A stretch of DNA of 64,000 nt from Mycobacterium sp. KBS0706 (GCF_005938675.2 NZ_VCCH02000019.1:44393-108392), one strand, 5' to 3'; counted from the stretch's first letter, positions 25,431 through 34,509 are shown. A program made the numbers and translations. Notes: a model not told the origin generated them from the sequence alone.

Positions 25431-26854
25431 CGATGAAGACATTGTTTCTGCAGGCGCCGTCCTTCGACGGCTTCGACGGCGGTGCCGGCTCGCGCTACCA
25501 GGCCAAGCGCGAGATCAAGTCCTTCTGGTACCCGACCTGGCTGGCCCAGCCGGCGGCGCTGGTCGAGGGCTCGAAGCTGATCGACGGCCCGCCGTCGCGC
25601 ACCAGCCCGGCCGCGGTCGCCGCGCAGGCCAAGGATTACGACCTCGCCGTCCTGCACACCTCGACCCCGTCCTTCGCCTCCGACGTCAAGATGATCGAGG
25701 CGCTGAAGGCGGTGAACCCGAACCTCAAGGCCGGGCTGGTCGGCGCCAAGGTGGCGGTCGACCCGAATGGCAGCATGGCCGGGTCGCCGCTGATCGACTT
25801 CGTCGCCCGCAACGAGTTCGACTTCACCATCAAGGAAGTGGCCGACGGCCGCGACCTGTCCAAGATCGACGGCCTGACATACCGCAATTCCGAGGGCGTG
25901 GTGGTCCACAACCCCGAGCGCGCGACGCTCGAGAACATGGATGCGCTGCCCTTCGTCAGCCCGGTCTATCACCGCGACCTGGTGATCGAGGACTATTTCA
26001 TCGGCTATCTGAAGCACCCGTATCTGTCGATCTACACCGGCCGCGGCTGCAAGTCGCGCTGCACCTTCTGCCTGTGGCCGCAGACCGTGGGCGGGCACCG
26101 CTACCGCACCCGCAGCGTCGGCCATGTGATCGACGAGATCCGCTGGGCGAAGCAGACGATGCCGCAGATCCGCGAGTTCTTCTTCGACGACGACACCTTC
26201 ACCGACGACGCGCCGCGGGCCGAGGCGATCGCCCGCGAGCTGGGCAAGCTCGGCGTCACCTGGTCGTGCAACGCCAAGGCCAATGTGCCGCGCGAGACCC
26301 TGAAGGTGATGCGCGACAACGGCCTGCGCCTCCTCCTCGTCGGCTATGAATCCGGCAACCAGCAGATCCTGTTCAACATCAAGAAGGGCATGCGGATCGA
26401 GGTCGCGGAGAAGTTCACCAAGGACTGCCACGAGCTCGGCATCCAGATCCACGGCACCTTCATCCTGGGCCTGCCGGGTGAGACCAAGGAGACGATCCAG
26501 GAGACCATCCGCTTCGCCACCAAGATCAACCCGCACACCATCCAGGTGTCGCTGGCGGCGCCCTATCCGGGCACCTTCCTGTACAATCAGGCGGTGGAGA
26601 ACGGCTGGCTGGACGAGGCCAATGCCGAGCTGGTGGACGAGCGCGGCGTGCAGATCGCGCCGCTGCATTACCCGCATCTGAGCCATGGCGAGATCTTCCA
26701 TTCGGTGGAGGATTTCTACCGGCGCTTCTACTTCCGCGCCCCGAAGATCGCCTCGATCGTCGGCGAGATGGTGCGCAGCCCGGAGATGATGAAGCGCCGC
26801 CTGCGCGAGGGCGTGGAGTTCTTCCGGTTCCTGAAGGAGCGGAAGGCGGCCTGA
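25427..26854 (+). CDS. hpnJ: Hopanoid biosynthesis radical SAM protein HpnJ
   Basis: This radical S-adenosylmethionine enzyme (475 residues) acts in making the cyclitol-ether head group of composite hopanoids. An N-terminal B12-binding-like domain (about 1-190) precedes the radical SAM domain, whose cluster motif is GRGCKSRCTFCLWPQ (CxxxCxxC). Also visible are the FFFDDDTFTDD and ILGLPGETKETIQ segments typical of this B12-radical SAM class. The ATG overlaps the hpnI stop. hpnK, often next in other genomes, is absent here. Confidence 0.95.
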   Translation: MTMKTLFLQAPSFDGFDGGAGSRYQAKREIKSFWYPTWLAQPAALVEGSKLIDGPPSRTSPAAVAAQAKDYDLAVLHTSTPSFASDVKMIEALKAVNPNLKAGLVGAKVAVDPNGSMAGSPLIDFVARNEFDFTIKEVADGRDLSKIDGLTYRNSEGVVVHNPERATLENMDALPFVSPVYHRDLVIEDYFIGYLKHPYLSIYTGRGCKSRCTFCLWPQTVGGHRYRTRSVGHVIDEIRWAKQTMPQIREFFFDDDTFTDDAPRAEAIARELGKLGVTWSCNAKANVPRETLKVMRDNGLRLLLVGYESGNQQILFNIKKGMRIEVAEKFTKDCHELGIQIHGTFILGLPGETKETIQETIRFATKINPHTIQVSLAAPYPGTFLYNQAVENGWLDEANAELVDERGVQIAPLHYPHLSHGEIFHSVEDFYRRFYFRAPKIASIVGEMVRSPEMMKRRLREGVEFFRFLKERKAA

Positions 26855-26862
26855 GAGACAAT

Positions 26863-26996
26863 TGCCTCTCCCGTTTACGGGAGAGGTCGGGCTCGCGCAG
26901 CGAGACCGGGTGAGGGCTGGTTCCGGCCTCGACGAACTCCCCTCACCCGGAGGCGCAAGCGCCTCCGACCTCTCCCGCAAGCGGGAGAGGCAAAAC
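26863..26996. repeat. Nested palindromic intergenic repeat element
   Basis: The outer arms are hairpins TTGCCTCTCCCG-4-CGGGAGAGG and CCTCTCCCG-4-CGGGAGAGGCAA, inverted relative to each other. Inner pairs are GGTGAGGG / CCCTCACC and GGAGGCGC / GCGCCTCC. The whole 134-bp unit can fold on itself and fills the space after hpnJ. It has the look of a mobile intergenic repeat family. Confidence 0.7.
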
Positions 26997-27045
26997 ACTC
27001 GGTTCTCTTGGGAATAATGGGCATTTCGCACGACGAACTGCGCCC

Positions 27046-27663
27046 TCACCCGGTGTCCGGCGGCTTGGGCTTGCGGCGGCCGGCCGGGCCGGGCTTGGGA
27101 GGATCCGCAGGCGGGTCGTCCTCGCCATCCTCCGACGGCAGGAAGCCGAGATCCTCCAGGGCCTCATCGGCCCTCTCGAGCCAGCGCTCGACCTGCACCG
27201 GATAGCCCCAGCGCCGGCACAACGCCGCCACTGCGACCTCAGCCCAGCTGGCCTCGACCAGCTCCGCCACCTCCGGCCGTTCCATCCGCTCGTCGATCTC
27301 GGAGGCGCGGCGATCGACTTCGTCGCCGTCCTTGGACACCTCGTGCACCGCCGCCATCATCGCCAGCTTCACCCGCAGCGCGTGCCAGTCCTCCTGCGCC
27401 GCCTCCCGCTGCGCCGTGGCCTTGCGCTTCTGCTTGGCCTGCTGGGACAGCTTGCTCTTGAGCAGCAGGGTCAGCCGCACGGCGCGCGAGACGGTGGCGA
27501 TTCGCTGGGTGTAGTCGACCCCGGGCTGCGGCGCCTGCAGCGCCTCCTGCTGCGTCGCCCGGGCGATCGACATCTGGATCTCGACCAGCTCCGACAGCAC
27601 GCACAGATCCCCCTCCTCCGCGGGGGAGGATGCTGGGCCGGGATCGGTCTGCGCCTTGTTCAT
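27046..27663 (-). CDS. Hypothetical protein, charged and helical
   Basis: This is a 205-residue soluble protein, rich in Ala, Glu and Arg and mostly helical. Residues 20-100 include IQMSIARATQQEALQ and LLLKSKLSQQAKQKRK, a possible coiled coil. The last 40 residues are acidic and then Pro/Lys rich (DPPADPPKPGPAGRRKPKPP). The start ATG at 27663 has no strong ribosome site. It lies between the hopanoid genes and an RTX gene, about 3.4 kb from a lone terminase gene. I do not recognise the family; a link to phage packaging is possible but unsupported. Confidence 0.7.
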   Translation of the reverse strand: MNKAQTDPGPASSPAEEGDLCVLSELVEIQMSIARATQQEALQAPQPGVDYTQRIATVSRAVRLTLLLKSKLSQQAKQKRKATAQREAAQEDWHALRVKLAMMAAVHEVSKDGDEVDRRASEIDERMERPEVAELVEASWAEVAVAALCRRWGYPVQVERWLERADEALEDLGFLPSEDGEDDPPADPPKPGPAGRRKPKPPDTG

Positions 27664-27790
27664 GGAACATATGATGAACACGATCGCGAAATAATACAAT
27701 TGCACAAAGTGTTTACTGGCTCGGCCGCAATGCCGGAGCGGCGACAGGCCGGATCGTTGCGCCCCTGCGGGCCCGCATGGATGCCCGCCG

Positions 27791-30472
27791 TTACAGTGAG
27801 AAGTCGCCGGCGACGAGGCCGATGGCGCCGGTGAGCTGGATGTGGAAGTCGGAGACGCCGTCGCCGTTGACGTCGCCGGCGATGGTGGTGACGCCGGGGC
27901 TGGTGACGGCATAGCGCAGCTGGCCGGCATGGTGGGTGAAGCCGCCGGTGCCGATGAAGGTGAAGGCCTGGTTGCCGGCAACACCGGTGTCGGCGTCGAT
28001 CGCCGACAGGTCGACCCGGTCGCCCTGGTCGTGGCTGAAATCGGTGATCCGGTCTGCCGCGCCGACCGTGCTGTGCGAGGCGGCGGAGAAGACGAAGCGG
28101 TCGGCGCCGCCGCCGCCGCGCAGCACATCCTGCCCGGCCCAGCCGTTCAGCCCATTGGCTGCGGCGTTGCCGGTGATCTGGTCTGCGCCGGTCGAGCCGG
28201 TGACGTTCTCGATGCCGAAGAAAGTGTCGCCCTTGGCGTCGCCGCCAGTGCCGGTGCCGATCGAGAGGTTGACCGTCACGCCGACGGCGCCGGCGTAGTA
28301 GCTGGCGGTATCGCTGCCGGCGCCGCCGTCCAGCCGGTCGGCGCCCGCCCCGCCGCGGAGCACATCGTCGCCGCCCCAGCCGGCCAAGGTGTTGGCCCCG
28401 GCATTCCCGCTGAGGCTGTCATTGCCGAGGTTGCTGCCGGTGAGGTTCTCGATCGATACCAGGGTGTCGCCCTGAGCGTCGCCGCCGGACCCGGTGCCGG
28501 TCGCGAGATCGACCGTCACCCCAGCCGCGCTGGCATAGTAGGTGGCAATGTCCGAGCCGGCGCCGCCGTCGAGCTTGTCGGCGCCGGCCCCGCCGCGGAG
28601 CACATCGTCACCGCCCCAGCCGGCCAGGACATTGGCGCCGGCGGTCCCGATCAGCGTGTCGTTCCCCTGATTGCTGCCGGTGAGGTTCTCGATGCCGATC
28701 AGGACGTCGCCCTGGGCATCGCCACCGGATCCGGTGCCGGCGGCCAGGTCGACCGTCACCCCGGCCGCGCTGGTGTAGTAGGTGGCGGTGTCGGTGCCGG
28801 CGCCCCCGTCGAGCCGGTCCGCGCCGGCCCCGCCGCGGAGCAGGTCGTTGCCGCCCCAGCCGGCCAGGACATTGGCGCCGGCATTCCCGATCAGCGTATC
28901 GTTGCCTTGACCGCCGGTGAGATTCTCGATGCCGACCAGGGTGTCGCCCGCGGCGTCGCCGGCCGTGCCGGCGCCGGCCGCGAGGTCGACGACCACGCCG
29001 GCGGCACTGTCATAATAGCTGGCGCTGTCGGTGCCGGCGCCACCGTCCAGCTGGTCCGCACCGGCGCCGCCGCGGAGCGTATCGTCGCCGCCGTTGCCGC
29101 GCAGGGTGTCGCTGCCGGCGAGGCCATAGAGGGCGTTGCTGCCGTCATTGCCGATCAGGGTGTCCAGGTCGAGGTTGGTGCCGACCAGGTTCTCGAACGA
29201 CAGCAGCTGTATACTGCCGTCACCGCCGGCGACGCTGTTCTCCAGGTCGAGATACACGTTCTGGGTGTACAGGTGGAAGTCGGCCGTGTCGGTGCCGGCA
29301 CCGCCATCCAGAACCATCGCCGTGTAATCGTAGAGGACGTCGTCGCCGGCACCGCCGTAGAGGTAGTCGATACCGTTGCCGCCTTCGATCCAGTCACTGC
29401 CATCGCCGCCATAGAGGTGGTCGATACCGTTGCCGCCTTCGATCCTGTCATTGCCGTCGTCGCCGCGGAGCGTGTCGTCGGCATCGCCGCCCGAGAGCCT
29501 GTCGTCGCCGGCACCGCCGTCGAGCTGGTCGTTGCCGTACCGACCGAACAGCAGGTTGCGGGAGTCGTTTCCGGTGATGATGTCGGAGCTGCCCGTTCCG
29601 CGAACATTCTCGATGCTGGTCAGCCGGAGATAACCGTCGACCATGCCGGTGACCAGATCGATCACAAGACCGTCACCGTTGGTCGTGCTGAACTCGTAGG
29701 TCGCCGTATCGCTTCCTTCGCCCCCATCCAGGTAGTCTGTATAACCCGGCCCCCCATACTCATTGACCTTGTCAATCAGCGTGTCGTCGCCGTTGCCGCC
29801 GAACAGGGTGTCGCGATCGTATTCGGAATAGATCGAGGAGAGGACGAGGCCGCCATTGAGCGTGTCATTGCCATCGCCGCCATTCAGCACGTCCTCACCC
29901 ATGCCGCCGGTCAGGCTGTTGGCGCCGGCGTCCCCTGTCAGCATGTCGGCAAGGTCGGTCCCGCTGACGTTCTCGATGCCGCTCAGCGTTCCCCCGCCAT
30001 TGACCGTGCCGGCGGCCAGATCGACGGTGCCCACACGGCTCAAGGTGTCAATGCCCGCTCCACCCTCGACCACGCCGACGGGAACGCTGGACCCGCCGAT
30101 ATAAATAAAGCTGTCGTTGCCGTCACCGCCGATCAGATGGTCGGCGTCGCTTCCCCAATGAATTTCATCGTTGCCGCTGCCGCCATCGACGTACCAGCCC
30201 CACAGGAGATCATTTCCGGCGCCGCCATCGGCGAACCGGCCTGCCACGCTGTCATTCCCGTCGCCGCCACGAACCGTATCGTCACCGAGGCCGCCGCTCA
30301 GGACATCGTCCCCGGCGCCGCCATCGAGCGTATCGTCACCGCTGCCGCCATCCAGGTCATCGCTACCGGCCAGGCCCGAAAGGGTGTCGTTGCCGTCGAA
30401 GCCGTAGATCTGGTCGTCGCTGCTCCCTCCGGTGAGAGTGTCGTTCCCCGGGGTTCCGTTGATGACGGTCAT
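27791..30472 (-). CDS. Large RTX calcium-binding repeat protein, type I secretion substrate
   Basis: This is an 893-residue acidic protein that begins directly with INGTPGNDTLTGG repeats and carries GGxGxDxLxG nonapeptides through nearly all its length. The middle holds near-identical 80-residue units, each with a repeat block (LAGWGGDDVLRGGAGADRL), a YYxSAAGVTVDLAxGTG module and IENLTGSN. The last 100 residues (DRITDFSHDQGDRVDLSAI, then AGDFSL at the end) are a serralysin-like C-terminal domain with the type I secretion tail. There is no protease motif and no signal peptide. GGGAGAAG precedes the ATG. It shares the same C-terminal type with the RTX protein at 13009. Its role may be adhesive or biofilm-related. 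Confidence 0.9.
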   Translation of the reverse strand: MTVINGTPGNDTLTGGSSDDQIYGFDGNDTLSGLAGSDDLDGGSGDDTLDGGAGDDVLSGGLGDDTVRGGDGNDSVAGRFADGGAGNDLLWGWYVDGGSGNDEIHWGSDADHLIGGDGNDSFIYIGGSSVPVGVVEGGAGIDTLSRVGTVDLAAGTVNGGGTLSGIENVSGTDLADMLTGDAGANSLTGGMGEDVLNGGDGNDTLNGGLVLSSIYSEYDRDTLFGGNGDDTLIDKVNEYGGPGYTDYLDGGEGSDTATYEFSTTNGDGLVIDLVTGMVDGYLRLTSIENVRGTGSSDIITGNDSRNLLFGRYGNDQLDGGAGDDRLSGGDADDTLRGDDGNDRIEGGNGIDHLYGGDGSDWIEGGNGIDYLYGGAGDDVLYDYTAMVLDGGAGTDTADFHLYTQNVYLDLENSVAGGDGSIQLLSFENLVGTNLDLDTLIGNDGSNALYGLAGSDTLRGNGGDDTLRGGAGADQLDGGAGTDSASYYDSAAGVVVDLAAGAGTAGDAAGDTLVGIENLTGGQGNDTLIGNAGANVLAGWGGNDLLRGGAGADRLDGGAGTDTATYYTSAAGVTVDLAAGTGSGGDAQGDVLIGIENLTGSNQGNDTLIGTAGANVLAGWGGDDVLRGGAGADKLDGGAGSDIATYYASAAGVTVDLATGTGSGGDAQGDTLVSIENLTGSNLGNDSLSGNAGANTLAGWGGDDVLRGGAGADRLDGGAGSDTASYYAGAVGVTVNLSIGTGTGGDAKGDTFFGIENVTGSTGADQITGNAAANGLNGWAGQDVLRGGGGADRFVFSAASHSTVGAADRITDFSHDQGDRVDLSAIDADTGVAGNQAFTFIGTGGFTHHAGQLRYAVTSPGVTTIAGDVNGDGVSDFHIQLTGAIGLVAGDFSL
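28130..29150 (-). repeat. Tandem 240-bp coding repeats within the RTX gene
   Basis: Phase-matched copies begin near 28152, 28392, 28632, 28872 and 29112, exactly 240 bp (80 codons) apart. The three central copies are nearly identical at the DNA level, while the outer two have drifted. The regular spacing shows recent expansion by in-frame duplication. Confidence 0.85.
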
Positions 30473-30572
30473 GGCGGTTCTTCTCCCTTTGACACTCGTC
30501 TTGATCGCGATGTCGGCGCGGATCGGAGGCCGATGGCGCGTAAATGGTTGATTCAAATGGAAGCGAATGATG

Positions 30573-30587
30573 GGATCAATTTGATCC
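30573..30587. promoter_or_regulatory. Palindrome upstream of the RTX gene
   Basis: GGATCAA and TTGATCC flank a single T, a perfect 15-bp palindrome about 100 bp upstream of the RTX start. It lies in an AT-richer patch and could be a regulator-binding site. Confidence 0.35.
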
Positions 30588-30990
30588 AAATCGCCAGTTG
30601 CATACCAGGGAATTGTGTCGTCCGACCTAAGCAACGAATGTGCGCACAGCGGCCGAAAGCCGAAGCGCCGTCGCCGCTTTTGATGCTCTGCAATCCGAGG
30701 GCGCAGCGACGTCGCACCAATGCCAAGGTTGGCCTTTCGCTCATTCCGGTTCGGTCAGGCCGAATGACAGGCGCCGGAATCGGCCCTCTTTCCCTGGCGC
30801 CGAAGGTGGATTCTGAAGCGACCCGAACCAAAGCGGCCATGTCCGCTTCGGGGACGCCAGGAGGGCCGGCAATCGCCGCAAAGAGCCGCATGCGGACAAT
30901 CGTCTCGATCCTATGTTCGCTTTTTGTTCTTGACATGGCGGCCTGTCACGCCGCATGATTCAGGCACAGTCAGACAGTTGTGCCCGTCCG

Positions 30991-31012
30991 GCCCTGCCGC
31001 GGCGGGCTTTTT
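30991..31012 (+). terminator. Possible intrinsic terminator or attenuator before the terminase gene
   Basis: A short GC stem (CCTGC / GCGGG around CGCG) is followed by TTTTT and ends 14 bp before the terminase ATG. No plus-strand gene lies upstream for more than 4 kb, so it would act on leader RNA. The stem is short and confidence is low. Confidence 0.3.
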
Positions 31013-31026
31013 CATGGGAGGCGGGG

Positions 31027-32559
31027 ATGCGGAAGGGTGTGACGAGGGCCAAGCCGAGCTGGACCGGCCTCGCCGGACGGCTTCGCGGCGATGCCAGGGC
31101 GGCGGCGGACTGTGCCCGCCGGCGTCGCGGCAACGCCGGGATGCGGGGCATGCCGCCCTGGATCCTGATCCCGTGCCTGGCGGCGGTGGCCGGGCGGCGG
31201 CGACGGGGCGAGTCCCTGCCGGAGACGGTGCGCCGGCTGGCCGACACGACCGAGATCTGCCTGGCCCCCGGCGCCGCCACCGAGTGCGTCGCCGCCGACC
31301 TGGCACGGCTGGGCCAGGTGTATCGCGACTTCCGGTGCCGCCCGGAGGACGGCGAGGCCGCGATCACCCTGCCCCCGTCCGACCTGGCGCCGGTGTTCGA
31401 CCCGCTGCTGCAGCCGTCGCGCTACAAGGGCGCCTATGGCGGCCGCGGCTCGGGCAAGTCGCACGCCTTCGCCGAGCTGCTGGTGCGGCGCTGCGTCGAG
31501 GCGGCGCCGCTGCGGGCGGTGTGCATCCGCGAGGTGCAGCGCTCGCTCGACCAGTCGGTGAAGCGGCTGATCGAGGACAAGATCCAGGCGCTGGGCCTGG
31601 GCCGCCATTTTCGGGTGCAGGCCGACCGCATCCTCGGGCCCGGCGGCGGCCGCATCATCTTCCAGGGCATGCAGAACCACACGGCCGAGAGCATCAAGTC
31701 GCTGGAGGGCTACGACATCGCCTGGGTCGAGGAGGCGCAGGCGCTGTCGATCTGCAGCCTGGACCTGCTGCGCCCGACCATCCGCAAGCCGGGGTCGGAG
31801 CTGTGGTTCACCTGGAACCCGCCCCAGGCGAGCGACCCGGTCGACGCGATGTTCCGCGCCGGCCCGCCGCCGCCCGATGCCGCGCTGGTGCGGGTGAACT
31901 GGTCCGACAACCCGCATTTCCCGGCGGTGCTGCAGGCGGAGATGGAATGGGACCGGGGGCGCGACCCGGACAAGCACCAGCATGTCTGGCTGGGCGGCTA
32001 TCAGACCTTCAGCGAGGCCAGGGTGTTCAGGAACTGGAAGGTGGAGGGATTCGAGACGCCGGCCGATGCGCGCTTCCTATACGGCGCCGACTGGGGCTTC
32101 GCCCGCGACCCGACGGTGCTGGTGCGCTGCTTCGTGCAGGGGCGGACGCTGTTCGTCGATCACGAGGCGTACCGGGTGGGCTGCGAGATCGACCGCACGC
32201 CGGACCTGTTCGACGCCATCCCGGGGTCGCGGCGGGGACCGATCATCGCCGACAGCTCCCGGCCGGAGACGATCAGCTACATGCAGCGCAACGGCTTCGG
32301 CAGCATCACCGGGTCGACCAAGGGGGCGGGATCGGTGAAGGAGGGGGTCGAGTTCCTGAAGGCGCACGACATCCGGGTGCATCCGCGCTGCCGGTACCTG
32401 ATCGACGAGCTGGCGCTGTACAGCTATCGCACCCATCCGAAGACCGGCGAGATCCAGTCCGAGCTGGAGGACCGCGAGAACCACGCGGTCGACGCCCTGC
32501 GCTATGCCGTCGAGGGGCTGCGGCGGGGCGGCTATGACAGCTCGATGAAGTGGGTGTGA
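31027..32559 (+). CDS. Phage terminase large subunit, PBSX family
   Basis: This DNA-packaging motor and nuclease has 510 residues. The ATPase half has the Walker A YGGRGSGKSHAF and Walker B DIAWVEEAQ, plus the coupling motif FTWNPP. The nuclease half shows YGADWGFARDPT, IADSSRPETI and NHAVDALRYAV, which supply the metal-binding acids. The ATG at 31027 has GGGAGGCGGGG just upstream. About 130 N-terminal residues precede the ATPase fold, longer than usual. No small terminase, portal, capsid or tail gene is present, so this is a solitary phage gene or the last trace of a prophage; the frame itself is intact. Confidence 0.9.
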   Translation: MRKGVTRAKPSWTGLAGRLRGDARAAADCARRRRGNAGMRGMPPWILIPCLAAVAGRRRRGESLPETVRRLADTTEICLAPGAATECVAADLARLGQVYRDFRCRPEDGEAAITLPPSDLAPVFDPLLQPSRYKGAYGGRGSGKSHAFAELLVRRCVEAAPLRAVCIREVQRSLDQSVKRLIEDKIQALGLGRHFRVQADRILGPGGGRIIFQGMQNHTAESIKSLEGYDIAWVEEAQALSICSLDLLRPTIRKPGSELWFTWNPPQASDPVDAMFRAGPPPPDAALVRVNWSDNPHFPAVLQAEMEWDRGRDPDKHQHVWLGGYQTFSEARVFRNWKVEGFETPADARFLYGADWGFARDPTVLVRCFVQGRTLFVDHEAYRVGCEIDRTPDLFDAIPGSRRGPIIADSSRPETISYMQRNGFGSITGSTKGAGSVKEGVEFLKAHDIRVHPRCRYLIDELALYSYRTHPKTGEIQSELEDRENHAVDALRYAVEGLRRGGYDSSMKWV

Positions 32560-32640
32560 CGGGCATCGCCGCCGGCTGCAGCGACGACGGGATCGTGCGG
32601 GTGGGAGACCTGGGCTTGCCAGCTACCCTGTCTCACGTCA

Positions 32641-32696
32641 GGGGTGCACTCCAACCGAGCTATCGCCAAACCTGTAAGTGCACAGTCACCGAATTC
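32641..32696 (+). repeat. Bipartite repeat, copy 1
   Basis: Begins GGGGTGCACTCCAA and continues 35 bases from its start with AAGTGCACAGTCACCG then AATTC. The same two blocks with the same 35-base spacing recur at 37781 in the same orientation. Form and AT-rich flank suggest the end of an insertion sequence. Confidence 0.55.
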
Positions 32697-32840
32697 AATT
32701 TTGAGATTGCAAACGACCTGACCGAGAAAGTGCCTGATGTTAGCTCCGAGTGTATCTTAGGCAGAAGCCGTGCGGCCACGGAGGGGTGCCGGGAACGACC
32801 CGGCCATCACAATTTCGCAATCTGCAGTTCAGGTAAAATC

Positions 32841-32856
32841 GGCAGAAAAATCTGCC
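32841..32856. other. Small hairpin
   Basis: GGCAGA and TCTGCC flank AAAA, inside the AT-rich patch. On the minus strand the stem is followed by GATTTTACC, a weak terminator shape. No clear partner gene. Confidence 0.25.
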
Positions 32857-33402
32857 AAAACCTCTCCCAAAATTGACTAACATCCCATATATTTTTTGTC
32901 ATTTGATGTGTTGACTTCAATCCTATTGGCGCACACTACTATATAGAAAGCTCCGTTCGAGAGAGAATTTCCAGAAAATGGCACCGATCTTCGGCGCTGG
33001 ATTCTGGTGAGTTTCAACACTATTGGAAACGCGACGAGAGAGCCGCCGGTCCCAGCATATGGAAGCGGCCCCGTAGGGATCCTGTGCGTCCGGCGATCCG
33101 GGACATCGCCATTGCCGCCAACGCCTTCCGCCCGGTGACCGATACCGGCGTCACCGTGCCAGGACGCCGACCCGGCCGAAGACGGCCGGACCATCCATGG
33201 CGTGCCCGGGGGCACGGCGCAAACCCTTCCGGCCGAGCCGCGACCGCGGCTCGGCAACCGCGGACCGTGGGAGCATGCGCGCAGGTCGCAGCCATGTCCG
33301 GCACGGCTCCTGCGACTCGGCCGAGGGACGTGCGGCACGGGGTTCGAGAGACCCCGCGCCTCGCGGAGAGCCATCGTTCATCAGCGAAGAGGAGAGAGAG
33401 AC

Positions 33403-34509
33403 ATGACCGACGCTGCCAAGAAGGTCGATCTGGTGGTCCTGATCGACACCAGCGCCTCGATGAAGGACGAGGCCGAGGCGCTGAGCAAGGGCATGGTCAC
33501 CGCGATCGAGGACGCCAAGAAGGCCTGCCCGTCCGACCTGCGGGTGCAGTTCCTCGGCATCGAGGGCACCTTCGCCACCACCGAATTCACCAAGACCGCC
33601 CGCCAATACCTGACCGGCATCGGCACCGACGCCGCCCAGCTGGCCGCACGGGCGCATGGCGGGGCGAAGGATTCCAGCGCCCAGGAGCAGATCGCCCAGA
33701 CCGTGGTCGATGTCAGCCGTCATTTCGACTGGCGGGACGGGGCCGAGCGCGCCGTGTTCGTGCTCGGCGACGAGAGCCTGGACGGCGGCGGCCTGACCAT
33801 CGGCGCCAAGGCGGTCAAGCTGACCGACCGGGCGATCGCGGCCGCGGTCGACAACGCGGTCAAGATCCACGCCTACCAGACCACGCTGCCGGCCGAGCCG
33901 ACCCCGGAGCAGGCGGCGGCCCTGACCGCGGAGTACAAGCGCCTGGCCCTGCGGACCGGCGGCCAATACTACATCAACACCCAGGGCCTGGCCGATTTCA
34001 GCAAGGTGCTGCAGGACGCCATCTGCGCCAGCCAAGTGCCGGTCGAGGAGAGCATCAAGGACAAGGAGAAGGAGGCCGACGAGATCGAGGGCGGCCAGGC
34101 CGGGGGCGATGCGCCGGCTGCCCGGCCGGCGGCGTGGAAAGGTCAGCTCCCGGCCACGAACGAGGCCGGGATCAAGACCGGCATCACGGTGAAGAAGGGC
34201 GACCGCCTCACCATCCTCGCCTCCGGCTGGGCCAAGGTCGGGCCCGACTGGCCGTGGCACGGGCCGCAGGGCGACAAGAACCACCCGTACCAGACGCAGA
34301 TGGAGAGCAAGTACCTGCTTCCCATCACCGTGGGCGCCCTGCTGATCCAGATCGGCTCCAGCCTGTCCTACATCGGCACCGGCGCCCTCGACTGGGAGGC
34401 CCCGGCCGACGGCGAGGTCGTCTTCCGCTACAACGACATCGGCGGTGCGGGCGAGTTCGCCAACAACGACGGCGCCTTCGACATCACCATGCGCCGCGAG
34501 AGCGCCTGA
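33403..34509 (+). CDS. Von Willebrand A domain fused to a LecA (PA-IL) type galactose-binding lectin domain
   Basis: This is a 368-residue protein. Residues 8-210 form a VWA domain with an intact metal-dependent adhesion site DTSAS (15-19). An acidic linker (215-243) leads to residues 244-366, which follow the PA-IL lectin of Pseudomonas aeruginosa closely: AWKGQLPATNEAG, GWAKVGP, GPQGDKNHPYQ, GALLIQIGSS and YNDIGGAGEFANNDGAF. His294 and Gln297 match PA-IL sugar ligands, and Asp345, Asn354 and Asn355 match calcium ligands; PA-IL Asp52 is Tyr296 here and the calcium loop has two extra residues. There is no signal peptide, as in PA-IL. GAGGAGAGAG precedes the ATG. Ligand and role are inferred only. 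Confidence 0.88.
   Translation: MTDAAKKVDLVVLIDTSASMKDEAEALSKGMVTAIEDAKKACPSDLRVQFLGIEGTFATTEFTKTARQYLTGIGTDAAQLAARAHGGAKDSSAQEQIAQTVVDVSRHFDWRDGAERAVFVLGDESLDGGGLTIGAKAVKLTDRAIAAAVDNAVKIHAYQTTLPAEPTPEQAAALTAEYKRLALRTGGQYYINTQGLADFSKVLQDAICASQVPVEESIKDKEKEADEIEGGQAGGDAPAARPAAWKGQLPATNEAGIKTGITVKKGDRLTILASGWAKVGPDWPWHGPQGDKNHPYQTQMESKYLLPITVGALLIQIGSSLSYIGTGALDWEAPADGEVVFRYNDIGGAGEFANNDGAFDITMRRESA

Larger units (their letters stand above)
30473..31026. other. Non-coding stretch between the RTX gene and the terminase gene
   Basis: About 550 bp without a convincing gene; open frames on either strand are short and lack protein-like composition. It should hold the RTX promoter on the minus strand and the start of terminase transcription on the plus strand. 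Two small sites inside it are listed separately. Confidence 0.5.
32560..33402. other. Long non-coding, partly AT-rich stretch after the terminase gene
   Basis: More than 800 bp with no convincing gene. The part 32690-33000 is clearly AT-richer than its surroundings, which fits foreign or decayed DNA. It holds one copy of a bipartite repeat (32641) and a small hairpin (32841). The rest, up to the VWA-lectin gene, is GC-rich again with no recognised product. Confidence 0.5.

Noticed and set aside
28130..29150. Regular repeats suggestive of a CRISPR array
   Set aside because: The 240-bp period is coding, in frame, and translates to RTX repeat units; there are no short repeats with unique spacers.
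30553..30936. A 127-codon minus-strand gene between the RTX and terminase genes
   Set aside because: Composition is not protein-like, there is no ribosome site, and it covers the likely RTX promoter.
27000..33400. A prophage
   Set aside because: Only one phage gene (terminase large subunit) is present; no integrase, structural or lysis genes and no attachment-site repeats were seen.
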